A DNA stretch of 64,000 nucleotides, taken from positions 33,377-97,376 of the forward strand of contig CACHJU010000004.1 of assembly GCA_902580225.1 (NCBI GenBank), in the 5' to 3' direction. The stretch comes from an uncultured Verrucomicrobiota bacterium. Its GTDB lineage: Bacteria; Verrucomicrobiota; Verrucomicrobiia; Opitutales; Seribacteraceae. The position numbers were made by a program, and so were the translations under genes. The notes beneath the pieces were generated by a model. The model saw nothing but the letters and a program-made list of their open reading frames with translations. It was not told the DNA's origin and did no database searches. Of this stretch, positions 27,340 to 36,821 are shown one piece after another. Positions within the stretch are counted from its first letter, which is position 1, and each line of letters opens with the position of its first letter.

Positions 27340-27351
27340 GGTTATTTTATT

Positions 27352-30300
27352 ATGAATAATTTACTTAAGTATTTAGCCGAGTATGTACAGGGACAGTTTG
27401 ATAAGCAATATGGTCAAAATATTAAGGAGCTAAGACTTAATTTCACCGGTATTCCAGAAGAACTTAGAAATAAGCTATTTGATTATTTTAAAGATCCTGC
27501 GGTAAGGCCATCTATTGAAATAGCCGAGGAAAAGTTTCACGTGCCAGTTTACTTGTTTGAGGACAAATCTTCAGACCCTGAAGACTGCCCTGATTTTGCC
27601 AAGTGTTCTGAAAGTTGGTGGGTGCGGGCAGTAAGAAATAATCAAAGCAAAAAGGTGTGCTTGATACTTTCCGACATGATTTCACAAGGTTCAGTGCTTT
27701 CCACAATAAATGTGATAGGTGTTCCACGTGAGATTAATACCGTTGATGAGTGGCTTGAGCAAGATCTCCTAAGAGAACTCGCAGATAAAATTTTAACGAG
27801 TATTTTTACAAATATTAAAATCGCTGAGAAAGCAAAGTTATTGCTGAACTGTGCGATTCAAAACGCCTGGGACTCAGAAGAGGGGTATAGGGAGAAAACG
27901 ATATGCTGGAACCTTCTAGAAAAGGCTGCAGAGGTTCATGGCACAAATGAACATGATACAATCCTCAATTTTCTAGCTCATTTGGGTTTTCCATCCATTT
28001 CTAAATTGGAAGATTTTGGATCGAAGGAACACTTGTCAGTTCTTCTTGGACTGGCATCATTTTTAAATGATAGTGGTCTAAATGCTGGGTTTAGAAAACT
28101 AATTGAAAGGGCTGATAATCCTCCCGTTAAAAAAGCCCTTGAGAATTTTGAGAACCATTTGTTCGAAATGGGAGTAAACGACGCAACTGAGTTTGCAACC
28201 AGTCCGTTCAGATTCTTTAACCCTTTAGGAAAGACAAACTTTGAAATATCGGAGTGGTGGAATACTTTAAATTGTGTATGTCTCGCTGATCTACTTGATT
28301 ACAATCAAGCGGTTTCTGAAGGCAGTATAATAATTGAGCCGCAGGACCCTTTTTTACCAGCCCAGTCAGGACTCCCGCACCTTTTTAGAAACAAAATCAC
28401 TTTCTCGATCTCAATTGGAGATACCGAAAGTGAAGTTTTAAACGGAATAGAAATAAAGATATACCGTGCTAGTGGCAGTGCAAAACTTCAGTTAATCAAA
28501 GATGGAATTTCCATTTCTAATGAGGAGCCAATCGAATATGAGGATGATGATTTACCTGAACATGACAGGTTTGTACGGTATAAAATAGAAGCAGAAGGTT
28601 TTAAGCCATCGGTAGTAAAAGTAATATCACTGGATAATTATAAACCTGGAGTGGTGGTTTTTTCACGATCAGCAAAAAAAGTTTCTCTTTTTAAAGAAAA
28701 TACAAAGGCAAAAAGTAGGGCTAATGAAAATAAGAAACAGCCACGCTTTGAGTCTAACTTATCCCTTAAAAATATGGGTAAGCACAATCTGGAATTGTTT
28801 GCCTCTAAGAATTTCGATCCAGGTGAAATTATGCATGGGTATGAGATTGATTCTGAGCATATAAATGAGGATGTTGAGAGGCCAATAAACAAGGTTGATG
28901 AGAATAAATATGTTTGCCTTATTGATACCGACGAGGAGTGCGAATGGGAGTTTTTTACAGTTGGTAATGATAAATCTGCTGTACCTTATTTGATTTATGT
29001 AACGGCAGAAGACATCCCGCAACAGGGAGTATCTACTGAGTTTGAGAGGCTTGTCCTGTCAAATCTTCCAGATTATGAAGGAGGAAATTCAACAAATGTA
29101 AAAGTTGAACCTAAAATCTCCAGAATATCTGAGTACGAAGAATGGATCCTGAACAACGATGATTCATATTACCCTGTTATTATAGGACCGGATTATATTG
29201 ATTGTTGGAAAAATCCAGACTGGAAAGAAAAGCCAGTTCTTTCGCAATACCGTATTAATGAAGATCCGCGACCCTTAGGTAATGATTTTAATGTTCCCGA
29301 GGATTTTATTTCTTCCAGAACTGAACTATTTAAGATTTTGAGGGAATCGTTTGGGGATAACATAAATTTGGCATCAGTATCGATGCTCAAATTTGGCGAT
29401 CTGATGAAGAGCGAAGGCTTCAATGGTAAACTTAATACTTTCTTGAAATCTTATATCAACTGGATTGAAAATGACTTTTTATCTGCTTTTTGGGCTGATA
29501 CACTAACCGTTTTTGGTAACATTCAGGATATGGAGGTCCTCGGTGCAAAACCTTATGCTATACTTTTGTCACCTTTTCATCCTTTAAAACTTGCCTGGCA
29601 GTGTAATGCTCAGCATATCCTGCAAGACGCAGCTGAGAAAAATATGAATTGTCCAGCTGCGAGCTTGTTAAACCCCGGATCTTTTCCCGATTGCATTACC
29701 CTGCCATGCCGTACTGCTAGTAATCAGCTTAATTATATTGATTTTGTGGCAATGCCAAGCACTTCAAGTTACTGGGGCGTTCTTTGGTCAGTTGAAGCTC
29801 TTGATCTACTTGCTAGCTCTGATTCCCAAACTATTTTTGATGTTGAATTTGGAATTGAAGTACAAGGGTTGTCGGGTGGATTCAGTTCAAAGCAGGTAGA
29901 GCGTTCGATTGATGAAGTCTGGCGTTTGCTTTCTGCTAAATCTTCGCTGAGGTTAGGAATCCGAAGCAGAATAAGGGCACAAACCAGTTGCAATCAAGGA
30001 ATTGAGGACTGGTGTTTGAACAACCTTGGTGCTGAGTCAGATCCATGGAATATTTCTGCACCACGTTCATTAATCGTTAATGATCAAAGGGAACCAGAGT
30101 TGCATCCAGAACAATCAGCCTTGTCAATACTAACCAGATCAACTGGTTCCGCTGTTAGCTGGTTTCATTCAGGTGATACGAATGGTAAAATGGATGATCT
30201 TGCAGTCATTGCTCATTTGGGCCTAATGAATTCAAGGACTGAGAAACATGGAATAAATTCTGCCATTGATGGCAGTTGTTTGTCTAGGTGGCGGGTAAGG

Positions 30301-32826
30301 AAAGGAATAGATCAATCCTTTATAGCAGAATCAAGGATCGGAAAGTCGATTGTTGCACAGGATGGTGAAACACTTGGATCTCTTATAATTGAAACTGTAG
30401 ACAAAATAGAAAGCCGTTGTAGCGAATCATTCGACAGTTTCGTATTTGCCCCAAACATCGCTGAACTGGATATTGCTTTGACCAGTTCATCTTATGCCGC
30501 GGTATCGTCAGCACAAGTAGATGCTTCCAGCTTTTTTGGACGTAATGATAGGTCTTACCTTTGGGACTACGAACTCCCTAATTATGGAAAAAGGGCAATC
30601 GATAATGCGGGTTATTTTCTTTTGGCTAAAGAAAATGATGGTATGAGAAAAGCCGTTCGGGTTGCCATTGAAATGCTCGGTGAAGATCTTTCAATTGAGG
30701 ACGATAATATTTCCAGTTTATTAGATGAGATTTCGCGCAGGGGAATTCCAACTCTAAAACATCTTACTGCCGGTGGTTCAAGTTCTCTAGGAGAGGTTGG
30801 AATGTTGTGTGCCCTGAAATTATTTCAACCCGAGTTTCAAAAAGAATACGATCACCCAGGTATTATTCCAGTTTGGACTGGTGAAAAGAAAGTTCTTAAT
30901 CTAATAATTCCTATAGACCCATTTCAGAACCATTTTGAAAACTTGCGTTTTTCAATGGAGAAAAAAAGAGGGGAAAGGCCCGACCTTATTGTAACAAGCA
31001 TTAAGTTTGATGATGAGGATCAGCCTAAGAATATTAAATTGACTGCAATTGAAGTTAAAGCACGGGGAGATAAGTTTGATGCTGGTAAGCGGAGAGATGC
31101 CTTAATGCAGGCTTCAGGATTCTCAGGTTTTCTAAACAGACTAGTTGCAAGGGGTAATGATTCAGAAATTTGGGCGTTTGCATGGAGAAGCCTTCTTTCC
31201 ACTTTAGTGGATTATGCATTTCGGGTTTATTCGCAGTTAGATTTCATAGATAAGGCAAATTGGGCGTCGAAACATTCTGATGTTCTACAGGGAATTGCTG
31301 CTAATGATATTGCTATTGATGTAGATGCTACGGGTAGATTACTAGTCGTTGACCGTTCTGACACTTCATCACCTGAAGATATTGATCGGGATGCGTTTGA
31401 TGAAACCATAGTGTTAAACCATAAAGATGCCTTATCGGTAATAAATGGTACTTGTTCAATTTTAGTTTCTGATATTCGGGAAAAGGTAAATGATTGGAAT
31501 TTAATGCCTTTGGAGACAGATCAAAAGAATGAAGATGTGGGAGCTACCGAAAGAGAAGCGGTTGTTCTCGATGATGACTCGGCTTTATCTGATCAGTCTG
31601 TAGAAAATGAATTGCCTTCAATATCTAACGTTGCCGAGGATAATAAGGCAGGAAGCTTGCAAGAAAAGAAAGCGAGTGAGATTTCTATTGATGAAGAAAA
31701 TCCAGTTGGATTGAAATTTAAGGTTGGTTCCAGTATCGGAAACTTCACTGAAGAAGACTTTGATTTCTTTCCTGGAAATACAAATTTAACTCAATTTAAT
31801 ACTGGGATAGTTGGTGATATGGGAACTGGCAAAACTCAGCTTACAAAAGCATTGATTTATAATTTAACAAAAGATGCTAAGCAGAACCGAGGCGCGACCC
31901 CTAATATACTCATATTTGATTATAAGAAAGATTACATAAAAGAAGACTTTGTAAAAGCCACTTGTGCCAGAGTCATTAAACCCTTAAATATGCCGTTAAA
32001 CTTATTTGATTTGAGAGGTATTGAGACAAAAAGAGAAGCAAAACAAAAGATAAATTCATTTATCGATATTCTTGAAAAAATCTATCCTAATATTGGCCCC
32101 GTTCAGCGGGAAAATTTGAAAGAAGCTGTTAAAGCATGTTTCGAAATTGATGGGAATGGTTTAGGTACAGTTGGGCCGACTTTAAAAGACATCTTCGTTT
32201 CATATAAGGAAAATAATTCACCTGATTCTCCTTATTCAATTATGAGCGACTTGGTTGACGGAGAGTACTTTAGTGAGAACAAATCTGATATTTTACCTTT
32301 TTCGGAAGTAACTAAAGGTGTAGTAGTGGTTAATCTTTTTGAAGCTGGCTCTGACGATAATGCAAAAAATGTATTAGTTACAATTTTTTTGAATCTTTTC
32401 TACGAGCATATGCTTAAAATAGAAAAGCAGCCATTTATTGGTTGTGACCCTCAATTACGTTTCATTCACAGTATGTTATTAGTTGATGAAGCTGATAATA
32501 TTATGAGGTATGAATTCCGTGTTTTGAAGCAATTATTGCAACAGGGCAGGGAATTTGGAGTTGGAATTATTTTAGCATCGCAGTACTTAAGTCATTTTAA
32601 AACTAGAAAAGAAAATTATCGCGAGCCTCTTAAATCTTGGTTTATTCATAATGTACCTGACATAAACGCCAGAGAGCTTCAGCAAATTGGGTTAACTAAT
32701 GTAGATCCTTCTGTAATTGATAAAATTAAAAATCTTAATCTACATGAATGCCTTTATAAGAGTTTGGGAGTGGACGGTAAGTTTATGCGGGGAACTCCAT
32801 TTTATGAATTGATGAAAAATAGATAG
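27352..32826 (+). CDS. DptH-like HerA/FtsK-family ATPase with embedded PD-(D/E)XK motif
   Basis: 1824 residues, in the size class of DptH (about 1700). The C-terminal HerA-type motor has Walker A NTGIVGDMGTGKTQLTKALI near 1485-1505 and Walker B MLLVDEADNIMRYEF near 1708. LLQQGREFGVGIILASQYLSHF, then PLKSWFIHNVPDINARELQQIG, are blocks I recall from DptH. About 250 residues before the motor, RPDLIVTSIKFDDEDQPKNI and LTAIEVKARGDK (about 1208-1240) form a D-x(n)-E-V-K strand pair typical of PD-(D/E)XK nucleases. A low-complexity acidic linker joins the two regions. It starts 12 bp after the DptG-like gene. This chain could both cut and translocate DNA. Confidence 0.7.
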   Translation: MNNLLKYLAEYVQGQFDKQYGQNIKELRLNFTGIPEELRNKLFDYFKDPAVRPSIEIAEEKFHVPVYLFEDKSSDPEDCPDFAKCSESWWVRAVRNNQSKKVCLILSDMISQGSVLSTINVIGVPREINTVDEWLEQDLLRELADKILTSIFTNIKIAEKAKLLLNCAIQNAWDSEEGYREKTICWNLLEKAAEVHGTNEHDTILNFLAHLGFPSISKLEDFGSKEHLSVLLGLASFLNDSGLNAGFRKLIERADNPPVKKALENFENHLFEMGVNDATEFATSPFRFFNPLGKTNFEISEWWNTLNCVCLADLLDYNQAVSEGSIIIEPQDPFLPAQSGLPHLFRNKITFSISIGDTESEVLNGIEIKIYRASGSAKLQLIKDGISISNEEPIEYEDDDLPEHDRFVRYKIEAEGFKPSVVKVISLDNYKPGVVVFSRSAKKVSLFKENTKAKSRANENKKQPRFESNLSLKNMGKHNLELFASKNFDPGEIMHGYEIDSEHINEDVERPINKVDENKYVCLIDTDEECEWEFFTVGNDKSAVPYLIYVTAEDIPQQGVSTEFERLVLSNLPDYEGGNSTNVKVEPKISRISEYEEWILNNDDSYYPVIIGPDYIDCWKNPDWKEKPVLSQYRINEDPRPLGNDFNVPEDFISSRTELFKILRESFGDNINLASVSMLKFGDLMKSEGFNGKLNTFLKSYINWIENDFLSAFWADTLTVFGNIQDMEVLGAKPYAILLSPFHPLKLAWQCNAQHILQDAAEKNMNCPAASLLNPGSFPDCITLPCRTASNQLNYIDFVAMPSTSSYWGVLWSVEALDLLASSDSQTIFDVEFGIEVQGLSGGFSSKQVERSIDEVWRLLSAKSSLRLGIRSRIRAQTSCNQGIEDWCLNNLGAESDPWNISAPRSLIVNDQREPELHPEQSALSILTRSTGSAVSWFHSGDTNGKMDDLAVIAHLGLMNSRTEKHGINSAIDGSCLSRWRVRKGIDQSFIAESRIGKSIVAQDGETLGSLIIETVDKIESRCSESFDSFVFAPNIAELDIALTSSSYAAVSSAQVDASSFFGRNDRSYLWDYELPNYGKRAIDNAGYFLLAKENDGMRKAVRVAIEMLGEDLSIEDDNISSLLDEISRRGIPTLKHLTAGGSSSLGEVGMLCALKLFQPEFQKEYDHPGIIPVWTGEKKVLNLIIPIDPFQNHFENLRFSMEKKRGERPDLIVTSIKFDDEDQPKNIKLTAIEVKARGDKFDAGKRRDALMQASGFSGFLNRLVARGNDSEIWAFAWRSLLSTLVDYAFRVYSQLDFIDKANWASKHSDVLQGIAANDIAIDVDATGRLLVVDRSDTSSPEDIDRDAFDETIVLNHKDALSVINGTCSILVSDIREKVNDWNLMPLETDQKNEDVGATEREAVVLDDDSALSDQSVENELPSISNVAEDNKAGSLQEKKASEISIDEENPVGLKFKVGSSIGNFTEEDFDFFPGNTNLTQFNTGIVGDMGTGKTQLTKALIYNLTKDAKQNRGATPNILIFDYKKDYIKEDFVKATCARVIKPLNMPLNLFDLRGIETKREAKQKINSFIDILEKIYPNIGPVQRENLKEAVKACFEIDGNGLGTVGPTLKDIFVSYKENNSPDSPYSIMSDLVDGEYFSENKSDILPFSEVTKGVVVVNLFEAGSDDNAKNVLVTIFLNLFYEHMLKIEKQPFIGCDPQLRFIHSMLLVDEADNIMRYEFRVLKQLLQQGREFGVGIILASQYLSHFKTRKENYREPLKSWFIHNVPDINARELQQIGLTNVDPSVIDKIKNLNLHECLYKSLGVDGKFMRGTPFYELMKNR

Positions 32827-32862
32827 TTGCAATTTATTTATCAAATATAGTGCCTGATTAAA

Positions 32863-34092
32863 GTGGGAGTTAATTTATTAAAACTTAACACATCTGAGCA
32901 TAATGTTCGAGATGCCATAATCGAGTATGCTATACACCAAATCGAACATCCGTACAAAGATTCGACAGATTATGATGTAATTATTGACGATCGCCCATAT
33001 CCGCCGGTTGCCATTATGGGTATTGCATCTTCACTTGCAGGTGGGTCTAATCAATGTCCAAGGTTAAGAGGAGGAGAAGGCACCCCATGTTTCAAGAAAT
33101 GGAAAGAACTGGGGTTTCATATTGTCGTTAAGGATTCCCATGTCCCCAAGGTAAGAAAACCTAAAGAATCAGAGTCATGGCCAGAATATTTAGAGCATTT
33201 ACGAGGCAAATATGAATTTGATCCAGTAAACCTTTTAAGTTTGTGCCTCAAATTGCAACCGAACCGATCGATTAGAAGGTTTTTGGGCAGGGAGGAGGTC
33301 GGAGACCTAAAGCAATTGGGACCAAAAAGAGATCATTTTTCAATTGGGGGCAAGGATTGGTTTAGGACGATTGAAGTGGCGTTTACGCCTAAGCAACTAA
33401 AACTTTACCTTGTATCTCCAGAGTTGGACCGGAACCACCATAAAAGCCTAAGGGCTCAAATGGATAAATGTTTTGATGATCAATATTCAGGTGCCCTTCT
33501 TTGGCCTCAAACTGGACCCAATGGTGATGGCGTCCAGATGCTCGATGCAAGCAACGCTTGTGCTTCATATGTCTCTGTAGCTACAGAAAATCAGTGTAGA
33601 AGTGTAATTCAGTGGTTGAGTGATAATCAAAATCCTCGTTCGATCAAGCTACGATTTCGAGAGAGCAAAACCGCTAAGCTTAAATCTGTAAAGCCTCAGT
33701 TGTTTGATACTACAAGTGACACTGAAAAACTCGAAGCAAATACTTCAATACTTATTAAAGAAGGTCTGGATGAAGAACCAGAAGGTAATCCAAATCCCGA
33801 AAGATCTGATCCAAGGGAAGGCAAAGGAGCATTTAAGCGAGACCCTGAAGTGATTGCATGGGTAAAGCAAAGGGCAGATGGAATCTGCGAATTGTGCGAG
33901 AAAGAGGGTCCTTTTTGGGATAAAGATAATCATCCTTTCCTTGAGGTTCACCATATAGTCTCTCTTGCAGATGGCGGTCCGGATACAGTCGATAACGCCG
34001 TAGCGATTTGTCCAAACTGCCACCGTGAATGCCACCATGGATCTAATCCTGAAGTTTTAAAGCTAGCACTGCTAAAAAAACTCCAGCCGTAG
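32863..34092 (+). CDS. ScoMcrA-like HNH endonuclease (modification-dependent type predicted)
   Basis: 409 residues from GTG. The N-terminus (NVRDAIIEYAIHQ, YDVIIDDRPYPPVAIMGIASSLAGG, then CFKKWKELGFHIV) matches the ScoMcrA-like head domain by pattern. The C-terminus is a full HNH: CELCEKEGPFW, FLEVHHIVSLADGGPDTVDNAVAICPNCHRECHHG, with two zinc Cys pairs. The middle (about 105-260) is unidentified, with DHFSIGGKDWFRTIEVAF and VSVATENQCRSVIQWL; it may read modified bases. ScoMcrA of Streptomyces cleaves phosphorothioated and methylated DNA, which makes its location behind a DptFGH-like module notable. It is the last gene of the 14.6-kb co-directional run. Confidence 0.8.
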   Translation: MGVNLLKLNTSEHNVRDAIIEYAIHQIEHPYKDSTDYDVIIDDRPYPPVAIMGIASSLAGGSNQCPRLRGGEGTPCFKKWKELGFHIVVKDSHVPKVRKPKESESWPEYLEHLRGKYEFDPVNLLSLCLKLQPNRSIRRFLGREEVGDLKQLGPKRDHFSIGGKDWFRTIEVAFTPKQLKLYLVSPELDRNHHKSLRAQMDKCFDDQYSGALLWPQTGPNGDGVQMLDASNACASYVSVATENQCRSVIQWLSDNQNPRSIKLRFRESKTAKLKSVKPQLFDTTSDTEKLEANTSILIKEGLDEEPEGNPNPERSDPREGKGAFKRDPEVIAWVKQRADGICELCEKEGPFWDKDNHPFLEVHHIVSLADGGPDTVDNAVAICPNCHRECHHGSNPEVLKLALLKKLQP

Positions 34093-34195
34093 GGTAGGCA
34101 GTTAATTCGGTTCACGAGGTCTTTCAGAGAGGTTGAAATTCGGGAACTTTCGGGTTTTGTTTGGGATCCAATTTGAAGAGCATTTTGACCACGGA

Positions 34196-34642
34196 CTAGC
34201 TGCCGATGAGTCTCTGCTTGAGTTCGGCGAGGTTGATAAAGTCTTCGATTCCAGTGTGCCAGAAGGAGATGATCTCAAGATTAAGGATTTGGAGCTGGTA
34301 GTAAAGTTTGAGGAGGGAAAGCGGACCAATTTCTTTTTCGGTCCGGTGATTGTAAAGATAGATTTTGAGACTGGGGGGATCGGCGGGGAGGAGAGTAAGA
34401 TCTTTGAATTTGCCTCCTTCCTCTTCATCGTAGGCTGCCACCTTTTTTTTCTTACTGTCCACAACGATGAGTTCTCCATTCATGAGGTGGCGCATAGTTT
34501 TCTGGGCAACCGGAGAGTGCTTAGGGTCGCATTGTAATTCCAAAAGTTTGCGGATGCGGGGTCTTGCCTGTTCAATACAAAATATCTTTCCGCAGAGTAG
34601 TGCCGCTTCCTTCCGGCTGGCAATTTTTCCGATGATTTTCAT
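34196..34642 (-). CDS. Hypothetical protein (148 aa), possible premature amber end
   Basis: Not recognised. It starts MKIIGKIASRKEAALLCGKIFC and is soluble with a basic central loop (DSKKKKVAAYDEEEGGKF). After the TAG at 34196 the same frame continues with protein-like sequence (SVVKMLFKLDPKQNPKVPEFQPL) to a TGA at 34124. The annotated stop may therefore be a recent nonsense mutation, or the tail is chance. The opposite-strand ORFs here look like shadows. A shared 15-bp motif lies 49 bp upstream of its start. Confidence 0.6.
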   Translation of the reverse strand: MKIIGKIASRKEAALLCGKIFCIEQARPRIRKLLELQCDPKHSPVAQKTMRHLMNGELIVVDSKKKKVAAYDEEEGGKFKDLTLLPADPPSLKIYLYNHRTEKEIGPLSLLKLYYQLQILNLEIISFWHTGIEDFINLAELKQRLIGS

Positions 34643-34690
34643 GGGATGTATTATACCAATGGAACAGTTAAAAAGATAGGTTCCGCCCGC

Positions 34691-34705
34691 GTCATACGTG
34701 TCATA
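34691..34705. repeat. TGTCATA-type 15-bp motif, copy 1
   Basis: GTCATACGTGTCATA, one base different from the copies at 35220 and 42489. It consists of two TGTCATA-like direct repeats nine bases apart. It lies 49 bp upstream of the minus-strand gene ending at 34196. Confidence 0.6.
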
Positions 34706-34728
34706 GGAGAGATTGTCTGAGATCCTTT

Positions 34729-35187
34729 TTAGGTATCAGATTTTGGCTCAAAGACTCCTTTTATACTTTCTAAGTATTCATCATTCGTGGTGTCCGCTGC
34801 TGCTTTCAGAGCGACAATAAATTCGGAACAAAATTCATCCACTTTATCTCGTTTTTCAGTTTTAGGGATTTGAGCAACAACTCCAGGATTACTTCTTCTT
34901 TTAAATAAGTGAACGAGATAGCCTGTTGCCTGGTTGAGTATTTTGTTGTCTTTCCATCCTGTGGCAATTTGGAGTGCGGTTACATCAGGCGGTTTTGACC
35001 AGCGGTCCGCATGACGAATTTCCAATTCAATGATTTGATTTTCAAAGGAAATAAGATTGGAAGCTAAGCCGCCGTACATTCTGTAGCATTTATCACTTCT
35101 GTGAATATGATGAACACGAATTTCTTCAAGTTCAGGAGAAAGGTTTCGTTTTAATTGATTTATATTTTTCATCTCTGAAGAATACAT
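34729..35187 (-). CDS. Hypothetical protein (152 aa)
   Basis: Not recognised. It is soluble and mixed in charge (LKRNLSPELEEIRVHHIHRSDKCYRMYGGLASNLISFENQI). The likely start is MKNINQLK, five codons after the track start. A shared 15-bp motif sits 33 bp upstream. The neighbouring minus-strand 148-aa gene downstream has a similar upstream motif, so the two may be regulated alike. Confidence 0.6.
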   Translation of the reverse strand: MYSSEMKNINQLKRNLSPELEEIRVHHIHRSDKCYRMYGGLASNLISFENQIIELEIRHADRWSKPPDVTALQIATGWKDNKILNQATGYLVHLFKRRSNPGVVAQIPKTEKRDKVDEFCSEFIVALKAAADTTNDEYLESIKGVFEPKSDT

Positions 35188-35219
35188 AAAATATCTGTAT
35201 GAAAGGAAGGAGGCACGAT

Positions 35220-35234
35220 GTCATATGTGTCATA
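35220..35234. repeat. TGTCATA-type 15-bp motif, copy 2
   Basis: GTCATATGTGTCATA, identical to the reverse complement of 42489-42503. It lies 33 bp upstream of the 152-aa minus-strand gene and inside the gap to the sulfatase gene. Confidence 0.6.
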
Positions 35235-35268
35235 GCGGACCGAGGATTCGATCCCGCTTTGTCACATG

Positions 35269-36729
35269 CTACGGCGTGGATTTACGGAGGAGTAGGTTGC
35301 CGTAGGCATCGACCAATTTGCGGGCATGGGGAGAGAGGGTGCCCTGCATCATTTGATCAATCGCCTTGCGGAGTTTTTTTCTACTGGTCTTGGCCTCTGT
35401 ATCGAGTTGGGAAGGGTCGAGTTTACTTTCCTGCATTTCGGTTCCGCGAATGTCGAACATACGACCGTCATCAAATAATTTGTAGTTATGATCGAGGGCG
35501 AAGATATGGCGGGAGAATCGGTCTTTATCCCAGCCCGGTCGGGGGTCGTACCAAAAGAAACACCATTCGCGTCGAGAACCTTCTTGGTTGAGCAGGGTGG
35601 GGAGGAAGCTTATTCCGTCGATGTTGTTTTTTTCGGATACCTTGGTCTTCGCGAGTTCGGCCAGGGTTGCGTAGAAGTCGGAGGCATCCACGAGGTCGGC
35701 AGTGACGGAACCGGGGGAGATTGTACCCGGCCAGTTGGCCACCAGTGGCACCCGGATACCGGTTTGGAGAGGGGTGGCTTTTCCTCCCTGTACGGATTTG
35801 CCCTTGAGCATGGAAGAAATCTTAAGATGGGTGCCATTGTCGGAATAAAAGAGCACCAGAGTATTTTCACGAAGTCCGAGTTCAGCAAGTCCATCAACCA
35901 GGCGACCGACCAGTTTGTCCATGTAGGTGACCATATCAGCAAAGAGTTCGAGCTTTTCCGTCTGTCGGTTTTCAGGATCTTTCCACTCCGTGGAGTCGGG
36001 AGTGGGCATCATGGGCCAGTGAGGCAGGGCCATGGGGTAGTACAAAAACATCGGATCCTTTTGATTCCGCCTCATGAAATCGAGCAGGAAATCGACCGAG
36101 CGGTCGGGGCCGTATTTCCCGGATTCTTCTGTGATCAGCGATCCGTTTCGGTAATAAGTGGGGTCGGCGTAACGGGAACCTTTCTCCTCGGTGTGCCAGG
36201 CATGATAGAGGGAATATTTATCAAACCCGGCCTGATCGACATGCATGCCTTTACCGCGGCGGCGGTTGGCGTTGGGGAAGTCGGGTGGATCGTAGGATTG
36301 AAGTTGCCACTTTCCGGCTATGCAGGTGCGGTAGCCCCCCTGTTTCATCAGGTGACCAAAGGTTTTTTCGCGGGGATCAAGGATGCCGAAATAAGTCCAG
36401 TTTCGATGGTTGTATTTTCCGGTCATGATCTGTACACGGGTGGGCGTGCAGAGGGGTTGCGAGTAGGCGTGGGTAAATCGCATTCCCTCTTTGGCAAGTG
36501 CGTCGATGTGGGGAGTGGGGTAGGAAGTGCCTCCGTAGCAACCGATTCCATCGATTCCAACATCGTCGGCCATGATCAATAGAATGTTGGGCCGTTTTGC
36601 CGGAGCAGAAAGGACAGTAAAGAGAATGAGCAAGAGGGATCCAATGGGAACTCTCAGGACATCTAAGGATTGATAAAAAACAGACATGAGTTGAATTTTT
36701 ATCCAAGCACCTGAGGAAGAGAGGGTCAA
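35269..36729 (-). CDS. Type I (formylglycine) sulfatase, secreted
   Basis: 486 residues. The start is probably the internal MSVFYQSL at 36687, which puts a normal signal peptide (GSLLLILFTVLSAPAK) at the front. RPNILLIMADDVGIDGIGCYGG carries the metal-binding Asp pair, and QPLCTPTRVQIMTGKYNHR carries the Cys (about 94) modified to formylglycine in the C-x-P-x-R motif. LVLFYSDNGTH gives the second metal site. It belongs to the alkaline-phosphatase superfamily and removes sulfate esters, commonly from algal or host polysaccharides in PVC bacteria. No carbohydrate-use locus lies around it. Substrate unknown. Confidence 0.9.
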   Translation of the reverse strand: MTLSSSGAWIKIQLMSVFYQSLDVLRVPIGSLLLILFTVLSAPAKRPNILLIMADDVGIDGIGCYGGTSYPTPHIDALAKEGMRFTHAYSQPLCTPTRVQIMTGKYNHRNWTYFGILDPREKTFGHLMKQGGYRTCIAGKWQLQSYDPPDFPNANRRRGKGMHVDQAGFDKYSLYHAWHTEEKGSRYADPTYYRNGSLITEESGKYGPDRSVDFLLDFMRRNQKDPMFLYYPMALPHWPMMPTPDSTEWKDPENRQTEKLELFADMVTYMDKLVGRLVDGLAELGLRENTLVLFYSDNGTHLKISSMLKGKSVQGGKATPLQTGIRVPLVANWPGTISPGSVTADLVDASDFYATLAELAKTKVSEKNNIDGISFLPTLLNQEGSRREWCFFWYDPRPGWDKDRFSRHIFALDHNYKLFDDGRMFDIRGTEMQESKLDPSQLDTEAKTSRKKLRKAIDQMMQGTLSPHARKLVDAYGNLLLRKSTP

Positions 36730-36821
36730 CTTTCAGGTTGGTTAAATCTTTATATTTCCATTGTTAGATATCTTGCAGTAAGAAGTTGCCAAGGGAAGTC
36801 CAAGGTCTTAGTTCAGGAAAC

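Noticed and set aside
23720-32826. Complete Dnd phosphorothioation system
   Set aside because: Only DptF/G/H-like genes are present; no DndA-E-like proteins occur in the window.
7979-34092. Integrase, transposase, att repeats or CRISPR array bounding the island
   Set aside because: None found on reading; the island is recognised only by content and AT-rich composition.
34133-34537. 134-aa plus-strand ORF
   Set aside because: Covers the minus-strand 148-aa gene; the minus-strand product has the better amino-acid pattern and start.
35230-35260. tRNA-like T-arm string GATTCGATCCC
   Set aside because: The flanking bases do not form a T stem, and no acceptor or anticodon stem can be drawn.
35488-36582. 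364-aa plus-strand ORF
   Set aside because: Antisense to the sulfatase, whose catalytic motifs are unambiguous.
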